A stretch of DNA of 8,857 nucleotides from Limnoglobus sp043780595 (GTDB taxonomy: Bacteria; Planctomycetota; Planctomycetia; Gemmatales; Gemmataceae), in the NCBI GenBank assembly GCA_043780595.1, contig JAYWCL010000147.1, positions 1 through 8,857 on the forward strand. Direction: 5' to 3'. This document shows positions 1 through 6,271 of this stretch, piece after piece. The notes under the pieces are model-generated. The model was not told where the DNA came from, did no database searches, and saw nothing but the letters and a program-made list of their open reading frames with translations. A program made the translations under genes and the position numbers. The stretch's first letter is position 1. Every line of letters starts with the position of its first letter.

Positions 1-93
1 CCTCGCCACCGCCCGAAAACCCCACGCTACTCGCGCCCCCCGCGAGCCCGTAAACGTACGCACCTGCTACCCAAAACTACCGCGATTTGAACC

Positions 94-343
94 ATGCCGC
101 GAAATGACATGGAAAAGGCGCATTCGGTCGATTTTCGGTCGCATTCGGTCGCGAAACGGTCGGTATTTGCGCCGGTTGTCGAATGGAGAGCAATCGGCGT
201 AACCCACGATGCGAGTCTGAGATACGGCATACGGATCCGTGACACGCGATCAAAAAAGGCGAGTTTTTGGGTCGCAAAACCCGAAAAAACACCCGAAAAA
301 ATGGTTTTGGAGACTCCGCAAATGTGACTTACGTCGATTCTGG
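94..343 (+). repeat. Intergenic repeat element, copy 1
   Basis: This non-coding block is homologous, in inverted orientation, to the block at 4620-4928. Both share, in the same order: a GAAATGACATGGAAAAGG motif (here from 101), a cluster of CGGTCG hexamers (starts at 125, 136, 146 and 157), a diverged spacer of about 80 bases, GCGATCAAAAA (from 246), and a terminal block ending TGTGACTTACGTCGATT (323-339). A 23-base stretch at 119-141 is the exact reverse complement of 4795-4817. The element ends about 65 bases from the stop of the minus-strand lipoprotein gene. A left inverted end like that of copy 2 is not visible, so this copy may be truncated or degenerate. Open frames across it are read as chance. 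Bases 1-93 to its left hold only a small GC hairpin (30-46) and nothing else I can name. Confidence 0.75.
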
Positions 344-360
344 CGACGAGCTTTTGGTCT

Positions 361-390
361 GAAACAACGCTCGCCGGGTTACGACGAGCG
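361..390 (-). terminator. Rho-independent terminator of the lipoprotein gene
   Basis: Read on the minus strand, a nine-base stem (CGCTCGTCG against CGGCGAGCG, with one G-U pair) and a five-base loop are followed by TTGTTTC. The hairpin (368-390) starts 14 bases past the stop codon of the gene ending at 404. The T-tract is short and interrupted, so strength is uncertain. Confidence 0.6.
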
Positions 391-403
391 TATGGACGGG
401 AAC

Positions 404-817
404 TTACGGCGTCAGCGTGATCGTTTGCTCGGCACTACCGATAGGCAGTTCGATACCCGTCTGGCCCTGAAGCGTGTACTTCTTCGGCACGGCCTTGAAG
501 GCAGTCGCGAACTTGGAGCGGTCTTTGCCGCCACCTTCTTGAAAGTAAATCGAGTAGGTGCCGGGAATCAACTCGGCGGGGCCACCCTGAACCGACTTGG
601 CCGGTGTGCCGCTATCGTCCAGAATAAAGTCGCCGGGGAGTTGATTCGCGGTCGTTGGCGAGAAGCTGATCGTCACATTCTTGAGTGGCTTACCATCGAC
701 GCCAATCACCTTAACCAGGATTGGAGCGGCAGCCGTACGCGGACCAACCGAGGGACCGCAACCGGCAAGGGTTAGTCCGACGGTAGCAAGCAGAGCGAGC
801 GAAATCGTGCGAAACAT
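404..817 (-). CDS. Small lipoprotein with predicted beta-sandwich (transthyretin/carboxypeptidase-regulatory-like) domain
   Basis: The product has 137 residues. Residues 1-16 form a hydrophobic signal peptide with Arg3, followed by the lipobox LAGC with the lipidated cysteine at position 20, so it should be exported and anchored in a membrane. The rest (about 33-136) reads as alternating short beta strands: a VKVIGVDGKPLKNVTISF segment is typical of transthyretin-like or carboxypeptidase-regulatory-like folds, and a GTYSIYF strand follows later. No catalytic residues are apparent. In planctomycetes such small lipoproteins are often encoded directly after a DUF1559 gene, as here (87-base gap, same strand), which suggests an envelope or extracellular structural role. 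The ATG at 815-817 is preceded by AGGA about 10 bases upstream. The domain assignment is by pattern recognition; the exact function is unknown. Confidence 0.85.
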   Translation of the reverse strand: MFRTISLALLATVGLTLAGCGPSVGPRTAAAPILVKVIGVDGKPLKNVTISFSPTTANQLPGDFILDDSGTPAKSVQGGPAELIPGTYSIYFQEGGGKDRSKFATAFKAVPKKYTLQGQTGIELPIGSAEQTITLTP

Positions 818-841
818 GTTTGTGTGTCCTATTCGAGTAGA

Positions 842-876
842 GAAACAGAAAAGGGCTGGCGAAGAATCGCCAGCCC
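842..876 (-). terminator. Strong hairpin terminator after the DUF1559 gene
   Basis: A perfect ten-base stem (853-862 with 867-876, GGGCTGGCGA against TCGCCAGCCC) and a four-base loop are followed on the minus strand by TTTTCTGTTTC. It lies between the DUF1559 stop at 905 and the lipoprotein start at 817, so it probably ends or attenuates transcription between the two genes. Confidence 0.85.
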
Positions 877-904
877 CGTTTTCGCGGTGATAACCGCAGG
901 GAAA

Positions 905-2083
905 CTAGTCGAGGTTCGGGGTGACTTCGCCACCCGAGCCACTTGCCAGAGCCTTCATCACGAGTGGTGCGAGGCTGTCGCGGAGCGAGCGAACCGAGCC
1001 ATCGCCCATCACCGTCTGAACGATGCCGCTGTGGAAGCTGAACGGCTCATCGTTCGGGCCGCAGTTGTTGATCGACCACGAGCAGCCACCCGTATTGGTA
1101 TTCGCAACGAGCGCGCCGGTTGGGCCGCCGATTGGGCTGTTCGAGTTATTCAGCACCTTCGTGCCATAGCTCGGACCACCTGGAGGGCCTGACAGACCGT
1201 TACCGGCGGCATCGGGGTCGGCCCATGCGTGAACGCGGCGGAGGTTGCCGGTGATCGGGTCGGGGTCCGGGCCGACGATGTTTCGCGCGGAGAATGCACC
1301 GAAGGTACCGACGCTCGGGTGCGAACGGCCTGCGTCTTCGATGAACAGGATCGTGTTGCTGGAACCGTCAGTATTGGCGATAATCGCTTTGCTATCGCAA
1401 GACAGAAAGCCTTGTTTGGACATAAGTGCCCGGCGACCGCCAGCGATAGGGCGTGTGCCGATGGCCGTGTCTGCTGAGGGCGTGCCACCCGAACCGTCTT
1501 CGATGTCGCTGATTGCAATGGCCATATAGTCGATCGGACCGTAACCGACCGGATCGCGCCCTTGTGGGCCGATTGGCGTACTCGGACAAAAGAACGTCTT
1601 AACGATATTCTTACCCGGCGAAGTGGTGCCAGCGGAAACGTCTTGGTAGGAACGGCCACGGGCGTTCTTGTGCAAGATTCCACCACCTGGTGCCGTGTAA
1701 CTGCCATCGCCGTTGAGCGTACCGCCCGAGTAGATCACCTTCGGATCGGAGGTCACGTCGAACTGGCGATAGATGTTCTCTTGTTCGATGTACGGTAACG
1801 CGAACGTACACCACGAGTGAATCAGGTATTGCGTGGAGTTCGAGCCGGTCGAATCGCACTGCCCGGCGGGCAGAACCGAGCCGTAGGCGCTTTCGTAGTT
1901 GTGGCAGGCCAAACCGAGTTGTTTCAGGTTGTTCGAGCATTGGCTACGGGCCGCCGCTTCACGAACCTTCTGGACGGCAGGTAGTAAAAGGCCAATTAAG
2001 ATGGCAATAATCGCGATGACGACCAGAAGCTCGATCAGGGTGAAACCCCGACGGGCAAAGCGGTTGCGGAGCGAATCGCGCAA
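905..2083 (-). CDS. DUF1559 family prepilin-like (type II secretion pseudopilin-like) protein
   Basis: This is a planctomycete DUF1559 (SBP_bac_10-type) protein. With the start chosen here it has 392 residues. A short basic leader, MRDSLRNRFARRG, ends in the glycine of a prepilin peptidase site, followed by FTLIELLVVI with the conserved Glu at +5 and a transmembrane helix to about residue 36; VQKVREAAAR comes next. The C terminus carries the family's H-x9-DG motif in FHSGIVQTVMGDGS, preceded by a cysteine-containing NNCGPNDEPFSFH segment. It should be processed by prepilin peptidase and sit at the membrane or in an extracellular structure; a precise function is not established for the family. 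Start choice: TTG at 2083 has GGAG at 2092-2095, eight bases upstream, and yields a normal prepilin leader. The longer GTG start at 2149 has no visible ribosome binding site and would give an unusual 35-residue leader (414 residues in total). Confidence 0.93.
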   Translation of the reverse strand: MRDSLRNRFARRGFTLIELLVVIAIIAILIGLLLPAVQKVREAAARSQCSNNLKQLGLACHNYESAYGSVLPAGQCDSTGSNSTQYLIHSWCTFALPYIEQENIYRQFDVTSDPKVIYSGGTLNGDGSYTAPGGGILHKNARGRSYQDVSAGTTSPGKNIVKTFFCPSTPIGPQGRDPVGYGPIDYMAIAISDIEDGSGGTPSADTAIGTRPIAGGRRALMSKQGFLSCDSKAIIANTDGSSNTILFIEDAGRSHPSVGTFGAFSARNIVGPDPDPITGNLRRVHAWADPDAAGNGLSGPPGGPSYGTKVLNNSNSPIGGPTGALVANTNTGGCSWSINNCGPNDEPFSFHSGIVQTVMGDGSVRSLRDSLAPLVMKALASGSGGEVTPNLD

Positions 2084-2091
2084 GGTAGAGA

Positions 2092-2095
2092 CTCC
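2092..2095 (-). promoter_or_regulatory. Ribosome binding site that decides the DUF1559 start
   Basis: GGAG on the minus strand lies eight bases before a TTG codon at 2083. This supports a TTG start over the upstream GTG at 2149, which lacks such a site. Confidence 0.55.
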
Positions 2096-2149
2096 AGACA
2101 AGTGACGTAAAAGACGAGTGCGTACGTTACGCTCTCGTGCTTCATACAC

Positions 2150-2334
2150 TTTCTAGTTCGCAAATAAGTGGAATCCGTGTGGATAATGTGAAGTCTCGGC
2201 TTGATATTCCCGGTCGCGATGCGCGGACGCACCACCTGCCGCCACAATCGTTACAATCGTCAAATCTTCTCAAGTCCGATCTGCCTTCCACCCGATGCTG
2301 ATAGTGGATATACCCGCGCCGCAATGCGTGCAAA
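2150..2334. promoter_or_regulatory. Divergent intergenic region between DUF1559 and HD-GYP genes
   Basis: The genes on either side point away from each other, so promoters for both should lie here or in the 5' untranslated parts. The only structure I see is a short direct repeat, CAATCGT, around 2245-2262. I could not identify a convincing -35/-10 pair on either strand. Confidence 0.35.
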
Positions 2335-2346
2335 ATGGAATTTCGT

Positions 2347-2353
2347 GAGGTGA
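2347..2353 (+). promoter_or_regulatory. Ribosome binding site of the HD-GYP gene
   Basis: GAGGTGA lies directly before the ATG at 2356 (GAGG five bases upstream of it), a strong Shine-Dalgarno match. The in-frame ATG at 2335 has none, so the start is placed at 2356. Confidence 0.7.
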
Positions 2354-2355
2354 CC

Positions 2356-3753
2356 ATGTCCGATACCCGTGGACTGCTGGAGCGTATCGCGACATTCCGC
2401 TCGCGTCTCGAAGAGATTCCGCAACTCGCAGGTTCGCCGGTGGTTGCGAACGACCCATCGAGCGTGCGTACGTTCCTAACTGCGGTGACGCCGCACCCAC
2501 GCATGGCCACGGACATCGTCGAGCCGAAGCCTGAAACGATCCCGCTTTCGGCGCGAACCATCCGCCTGTTGCACGATGCCAGGCAGTTGGTGGACCGTCA
2601 GAAGAAGCTAGCCAACGAGCCGTTTCTGACTGCGGCCGGCGATGAATCGCTGGCGAGCTACCATCGTGGAATCGTCGGCCTCACCGATACGGCGTTGCGG
2701 GTCGTCAGCATTTTCCCAGCAACGATTGAAGCCCAACAGCGTGCCTGTGAAGGCCTCGAAAATCTACTCGGCGTCGTACGCCATCGCCTCAATGTCCTCG
2801 ATCATGCGCTCGGGATTCGCAGCCGCGAAACGGGCCGCATTCAACGTCTGGCTGAGATTCTGTCGTCGCTCCATGCCGGGCGTGCGGTGTCGGTGCCCGT
2901 AATTTCGGATCTTGCGGAAGAAGTGCTCGACGAATCGCGGCGCGGCCTCGGAATGCGGATATTGCCCGTCGACCCGCACGGCCCGCTCGGCGTCGCAGAG
3001 GCCGTCGCCACGCACGCGCTGAACGTCGGCCAGGTACTGGCACGATTGACGCAATACGATTACGAATGGGCGTCGAAACCGGCGCTTTTGATCTTCGCCG
3101 CACTCGTTATGGATGTCGGCATGTTAGACGTGCCGCCGAGCGATTTCGGCATCGATCACCCCGTCAATTCCGTTGCGCGTCGCATCATCGAAGGACACCC
3201 TCGCCGCAGTTCGGAAATCGTGCAACTGATGTTGCCGGAAACCGGCCCGCTGGCCGAAGTCGTGGTCGCGCATCACGAACGCATCGATGGCACCGGCTAC
3301 CCGAACGGACTACGCGGCGAGTCGATTTCCTCCCCCGCCCGCTTCCTGGCGATGGCCGATGCCTACGCCGACCTCGTCGCCGAGAAGCCCAACCGCCCCG
3401 CGTGCGATTCGCGGATGGCGCTCACCGAAGTCCTGCTGGCTAGCGAAAATGGCCAACTCGACCGAGACTTTGCCGAATACGCGCTGAACCTGACGTTCCA
3501 TCCGATCGGCACGGTCGTCGAGTTGATGGATGGCCGCACGGCGGTCGTCGTTTCCGCGCACAATAGCCGCACGAACCTGCGTGCCACCACGCGGCCCGTG
3601 GTGGCGATCCTCGTGGCCGCCGACGGCCAGACGTTGCCACGCCCCGAATTCCTCGATCTGGCGTCCGCCGACGTCGGTGGAATCGCCCGCGAATTGACGG
3701 CCACCGAGCGCCGCGAACGACTTTCCGAAACGTACCCCGATATGTGCTGGTAA
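2356..3753 (+). CDS. HD-GYP domain protein with a degenerate HD dyad (Met-Asp)
   Basis: The product has 465 residues from the ATG at 2356. Residues 1 to about 200 are a helical region with no recognised domain and no receiver-type phosphoacceptor motif. Residues about 210-345 match the HD-GYP fold: His220, then AALVMDVGMLDVP where active members have HDIGK, then His281, HHERIDGTGYP at 306-316, and Asp335 in ARFLAMADAYAD. A C-terminal tail (about 383-465, starting PIGTVVELMDG) is a common extension in HD-GYP proteins. Active family members hydrolyse cyclic di-GMP with a two- or three-metal centre. Here the histidine of the HD dyad is Met252 and the following Lys is Met, while the GYP signature is kept, so the protein may bind nucleotide without hydrolysing it, or use altered metal ligation; that is inference. 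No partner diguanylate cyclase is in the window. It may be cotranscribed with the CPBP gene 31 bases downstream. Confidence 0.9.
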   Translation: MSDTRGLLERIATFRSRLEEIPQLAGSPVVANDPSSVRTFLTAVTPHPRMATDIVEPKPETIPLSARTIRLLHDARQLVDRQKKLANEPFLTAAGDESLASYHRGIVGLTDTALRVVSIFPATIEAQQRACEGLENLLGVVRHRLNVLDHALGIRSRETGRIQRLAEILSSLHAGRAVSVPVISDLAEEVLDESRRGLGMRILPVDPHGPLGVAEAVATHALNVGQVLARLTQYDYEWASKPALLIFAALVMDVGMLDVPPSDFGIDHPVNSVARRIIEGHPRRSSEIVQLMLPETGPLAEVVVAHHERIDGTGYPNGLRGESISSPARFLAMADAYADLVAEKPNRPACDSRMALTEVLLASENGQLDRDFAEYALNLTFHPIGTVVELMDGRTAVVVSAHNSRTNLRATTRPVVAILVAADGQTLPRPEFLDLASADVGGIARELTATERRERLSETYPDMCW

Positions 3754-3784
3754 AATCCCGTCGTCCCTGGAGCGAATCACCGGG

Positions 3785-4585
3785 ATGCGGGCGAGTGCGC
3801 TCGCGAACGATTTCACTGCCGAGGCGACCGTGGCCGAAGACAAATCGCCTAGCTATTACTCCGCAACACGGCACCCGTTGGCGTGCCTCGTCTTCCTCGT
3901 ACCGCTGATCGCGTTCTACGAGTGCGGCGTCCTGTGGATGGGCGGCACGAACCCGCAGGCATTGCGCAACGGCGCGGATTATTGGTTCCGTTCCAGTCTC
4001 GCCGAGTATGGCTTCCACCAAATCTGGGCCGCCCCGCTGTTGGTCGTCGCCATCTTTTTCTTCCGCACGTTGGTCGAACGAAAAGGTCGGCCCACGCGGC
4101 TGTTCTCGACGATCTTCGGCATGTTGGTCGAATGTGCGATCTACGCCGTTTTGCTCTGGGCATTCAGCCGAAACTTCTTCATGTTGCTCGAACGCTCCGG
4201 CGTCGTGTTGACGAACATCCCGGTCCAGTCGCCCGCGCTCGGCCAACTCATCACGTTCATCGGCGCGGGGATTTACGAGGAAGTGCTGTTCCGCCTCGGC
4301 TTGTTTTCAGTCTGCTGCATCTTACTGCGAATGCTGTTGTTCCCGAGCGTGATTGCCGTCCCGATTGCGGCACTGTTCGCCGCCGTGGTGTTCGCGACCG
4401 CGCATCACATCGGGCCGAACCGCGAGTGGCCGATCCAAGCCCCCGTGTTTCTGTTCCGCATGTTAGCGGGCCTATTCTTCACCGTGCTTTTCGTCGCACG
4501 CGGGTTCGGCATCGCGGTCGGTGCCCACGCCGGTTACGACATCCTCGTCGGCGTCGCCGTGCAACCGATCGCTCCAAACGGCTAA
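3785..4585 (+). CDS. CPBP family intramembrane glutamic endopeptidase
   Basis: The product has 266 residues and several hydrophobic segments (about 31-52, 80-97, 108-127, 151-164, 171-206 and 219-260). The three CPBP (CAAX protease and bacteriocin-processing, Abi) motifs are present: EEVLFR with Glu165-Glu166 and Arg170; Phe203 and His207 in FATAHH; and His248 with Asp252 in AHAGYD. Members are integral-membrane proteases related to Rce1; substrates are usually unknown, and bacterial members often mature or degrade peptides. The catalytic set looks complete, so activity is expected. Start: ATG at 3785 leaves a 31-base gap from the HD-GYP stop, with GGAG 12 bases upstream. A GTG at 3830 (codon 16) has a better spaced GAGG at 3821-3824 and could be the true start, giving 251 residues. 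Repeat copy 2 begins about 35 bases past the stop. Confidence 0.9.
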   Translation: MRASALANDFTAEATVAEDKSPSYYSATRHPLACLVFLVPLIAFYECGVLWMGGTNPQALRNGADYWFRSSLAEYGFHQIWAAPLLVVAIFFFRTLVERKGRPTRLFSTIFGMLVECAIYAVLLWAFSRNFFMLLERSGVVLTNIPVQSPALGQLITFIGAGIYEEVLFRLGLFSVCCILLRMLLFPSVIAVPIAALFAAVVFATAHHIGPNREWPIQAPVFLFRMLAGLFFTVLFVARGFGIAVGAHAGYDILVGVAVQPIAPNG

Positions 4586-4619
4586 CTGGGTCGTAAGTGC
4601 GAATTTTCGCCTCTCGTAA

Positions 4620-4928
4620 TCGACGTAAGTCACAATTGCGGACACTCCAAAAACGGTTTTTGGGGTATATTTCGGTCTCAAAATGCCACTTTTTGATCGC
4701 AAATCGCCGATCTGTTTCGAGAGTTTTTGCGTTATCCTGCATTCCTGTCGTGGTTTGCGCCGAGGGTCATTCGATTCGCACTCCGCGCAAGTACCGACCG
4801 AAAATCGACCGAATGCGACCGTTTTGCGTCACTTCGCGCCTTTTCCATGTCATTTGCGCGCACTTCTATGTCATTTCGCGACACTTTCATGTCATTCCAT
4901 GCAAGATGCAAAAGTCGACTTACGTCGA
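4620..4928 (-). repeat. Intergenic repeat element, copy 2, with 12-base inverted ends
   Basis: This 309-base non-coding element is bounded by TCGACGTAAGTC (4620-4631) and its exact reverse complement (4917-4928). In minus orientation it matches copy 1 (94-343) block for block. Inside, reading from the protease side, are a CCAAAAA-CGG-TTTTTGG hairpin (4647-4663), TTTTTGATCGC, a diverged spacer, CGACCG hexamers at 4795, 4806 and 4816, and a 21-base tandem array. Its first end lies 35 bases past the CPBP stop. The paired ends and compact size suggest a non-autonomous mobile element (MITE-like), but no target-site duplication is evident. Alternatively it is a 3'-end or chromosome-organising repeat. 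It occupies most of the gap between 4586 and 4986; the rest of that gap holds nothing I can name. Confidence 0.75.
4826..4909 (+). repeat. Four degenerate 21-base tandem units
   Basis: Units start at 4826, 4847, 4868 and 4889. The last three begin ATGTCATT, followed by a GCG-rich and then CTT-rich half; the first, most diverged, begins GCGTCACTT. The period is exactly 21 bases, two helical turns. Units are contiguous without spacers, so this is not a CRISPR array. A single related unit is present in copy 1 near 101-121. Confidence 0.8.
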
Positions 4929-4986
4929 ATCGCCTGCGATTTTTTGACTTCGGGAAATCGTGTGGGTGCTCGGTCAAAAGGGGAAG

Positions 4987-5399
4987 TCACACACTCCTGC
5001 CAAACAATCGCGTCACGGTCTCCCGAATCTGCGCCGCCTCGGCATACTGGTGTTTCTCGGCAGTGGCGAGCGCCCAGCGTAGATGCTCGCGGGCTTCTTT
5101 GATATCGGCTTCCTTCGGTGATAGTTTTTTAAGCAACGTCATGCCAATATTCCATCTGCAAGCAGTTTGTTCCCGCACGTCGCCGAGGCGTTCGTAGACT
5201 GGAGTTGTTCCTCGCGGCGGATGCGTAACGCCTCGGCGGTCTCGCCGCGTTGCTGGAGGATGTCGGCGATCTTCCCCATCGTCACCTGATCGATCGCCTT
5301 GCCGGAAATCTTTTTCCGCAATCGGTATTTGAAATGTTTGCGATTTTTGACACCCGCGAACAGTTTGTCCTCCGACATGCGCACGCCGACTTCGGCCAC
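4987..5399 (-). pseudogene. Frameshifted C-terminal remnant of a tetratricopeptide repeat protein
   Basis: Two overlapping minus-strand frames (5139-5399 and 4987-5178) join into one TPR-like protein end. The first gives VTMGKIADILQQRGETAEAL and then RIRREEQL; the second continues VYERLGDVREQ, NIGMTLLKKLSPKEAD and EHLRWALATAEKHQYAEAAQ, ending LFGRSV. This repeat type (MGKIADIL, RIRREEQLPVYERLGDVR) is one I recognise from planctomycete TPR proteins. One C is missing on the minus strand near 5200-5203, where the expected Leu-Pro-Val codons have become CTCCAGTC. Restoring one base gives a continuous 137-residue reading. The upstream frame stays open to 5462, exactly where the palindromic repeat begins, with no convincing start codon, so the 5' part of the gene is missing. 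Residues before VTMGK do not look like TPR and I do not recognise them. I call it a decayed gene; a sequencing error would explain the frameshift but not the missing 5' end. Confidence 0.7.
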
Positions 5400-5462
5400 G
5401 ACATCGCTGATGTCGGCGGCACCAGTGGAGAAAATATCGAATCGAATTGGGCGAACAATGCC

Positions 5463-5562
5463 ATCCCGTTAGTCCGACGCGCTAGCGAGGAATGGTATCG
5501 TTTCTGCGATGGCGTGCATTTCTTAGTGGGTTTCCCTCGCTGGCGCGTCGGGCTAACGGGAT
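5463..5562. repeat. 100-base palindromic repeat with 28-base arms
   Basis: Arms 5463-5490 and 5535-5562 are inverted copies matching at 26 of 28 positions; the core is CCGACGCG followed by C(T/C)AGCGAGG. Both mismatches become U-G pairs in a plus-strand transcript, so that RNA would fold into a fully paired 28-base stem with a 44-base loop. From memory, arms of this sequence are dispersed widely in planctomycete genomes and give spurious peptides such as SPTRQRG and SLARR; I could not verify this. It sits between the broken TPR gene and the 3' end of the Uma2 pair. The rest of 5400-5615 contains only a small GACATC-GCT-GATGTC repeat (5400-5414). Confidence 0.8.
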
Positions 5563-5615
5563 TGCAATCGCTCGGCCTGCCAACCGCATCCTGTTGCGGC
5601 ACGGGCTGAGTGCAT

Positions 5616-6242
5616 TCACGGCATCATTTCCTCGAAGGGTATCATCGCCACCACGATGCCATCGAGTGTGAGTGGCAGCGATTGCCCCGCCGTGTAGTTT
5701 TGCACGTTCGTGTAGCCGTCGCCGACGGGGAGCGTATGGACTTCGATCTGCCGATCGACGAGGTTCACGATCCAGTATTCGACGATGCCCGCACGGGCAT
5801 AGATTCGCGCCTTGTCGATGCGATCCCGTTCGAGGGATTTCTCCGAGACTTCGATTATCAAACCAACGTCTTCGCCGCGCGGATGTCGTACGACATACGA
5901 TCGTGAATTTCCTCGCACGATGGCAAAGTCTGGTTCAGGCTGGCTTTGATCGAATTCCAACGAACACAGGATGCGATAACTCCATCCCGGAGGTATCACC
6001 GGATATAGAAAACTCGGAACGAGATCGACCGTGCCATTGTGAAGCGGTGAACGTTGTAGCCGTTCGACGAGGTAGCCTTCAAGCAGTTCAATTTTGTCGT
6101 CGTCGGTGAGAACGCCCGCTTCGATCATCTTCTGATATTGCTCCACGGAAAACCGGTGCGGTGCTGGCGGTGTCACCACGACCGGCAGCGCACGGGGCGG
6201 TGGCGTCACGGATGTCGGCGTCGGTGCGATGGCGGTCGTCAT
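5616..6242 (-). CDS. Uma2 family (DUF820) putative restriction-endonuclease-fold protein, downstream copy
   Basis: The product has 208 residues. Uma2/DUF820 proteins have a PD-(D/E)xK nuclease fold and are much expanded in cyanobacteria and planctomycetes; their substrates are not established. The nuclease pattern is visible: Asp105 in QPEPD, Glu131 in LIIEVSEKS, and Lys144 in DKARIYA, followed by AGIVEYWIVNL. The N-terminal 30 residues are Pro/Thr-rich (MTTAIAPTPT...), then FSVEQYQKMIE and LELLEG-like IELLEGYLVE at about 51-60. The start is ATG at 6242 with GGAGG seven bases upstream; an upstream in-frame extension of 133 codons runs antisense over the neighbouring gene's coding frame and is rejected. 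It lies 29 bases after the stop of its paralogue, probably in one operon with it. Both ends are almost identical to the paralogue while the middle differs. Confidence 0.92.
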   Translation of the reverse strand: MTTAIAPTPTSVTPPPRALPVVVTPPAPHRFSVEQYQKMIEAGVLTDDDKIELLEGYLVERLQRSPLHNGTVDLVPSFLYPVIPPGWSYRILCSLEFDQSQPEPDFAIVRGNSRSYVVRHPRGEDVGLIIEVSEKSLERDRIDKARIYARAGIVEYWIVNLVDRQIEVHTLPVGDGYTNVQNYTAGQSLPLTLDGIVVAMIPFEEMMP

Positions 6243-6271
6243 GGCGGTTCCTCCGGGAATGCGAAACGGAA

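Noticed and set aside
30..46. CTCGCG-CCCCC-CGCGAG hairpin as a terminator or element end
   Set aside because: No T-tract follows on either strand and no second copy is seen; it may be chance in GC-rich sequence.
2084..2149. N-terminal extension of the DUF1559 protein from GTG at 2149
   Set aside because: No ribosome binding site precedes the GTG, and the TTG at 2083 has GGAG at ideal spacing and gives a normal prepilin leader.
3440..4246. A 268-codon minus-strand open frame over the HD-GYP and CPBP genes
   Set aside because: It is antisense to two genes with intact catalytic motifs, and its product is Arg/Glu-rich and unstructured with no recognisable family.
4826..4909. CRISPR array
   Set aside because: The 21-base units are contiguous and degenerate with no spacers, and no cas genes are nearby.
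4597..5197. Several open frames of 80-156 codons inside repeat copy 2 (and one inside copy 1, 94-327)
   Set aside because: The peptides simply read out the repeat modules (for example MSF and RKSTECD strings) in more than one frame; the conservation is at the DNA level.
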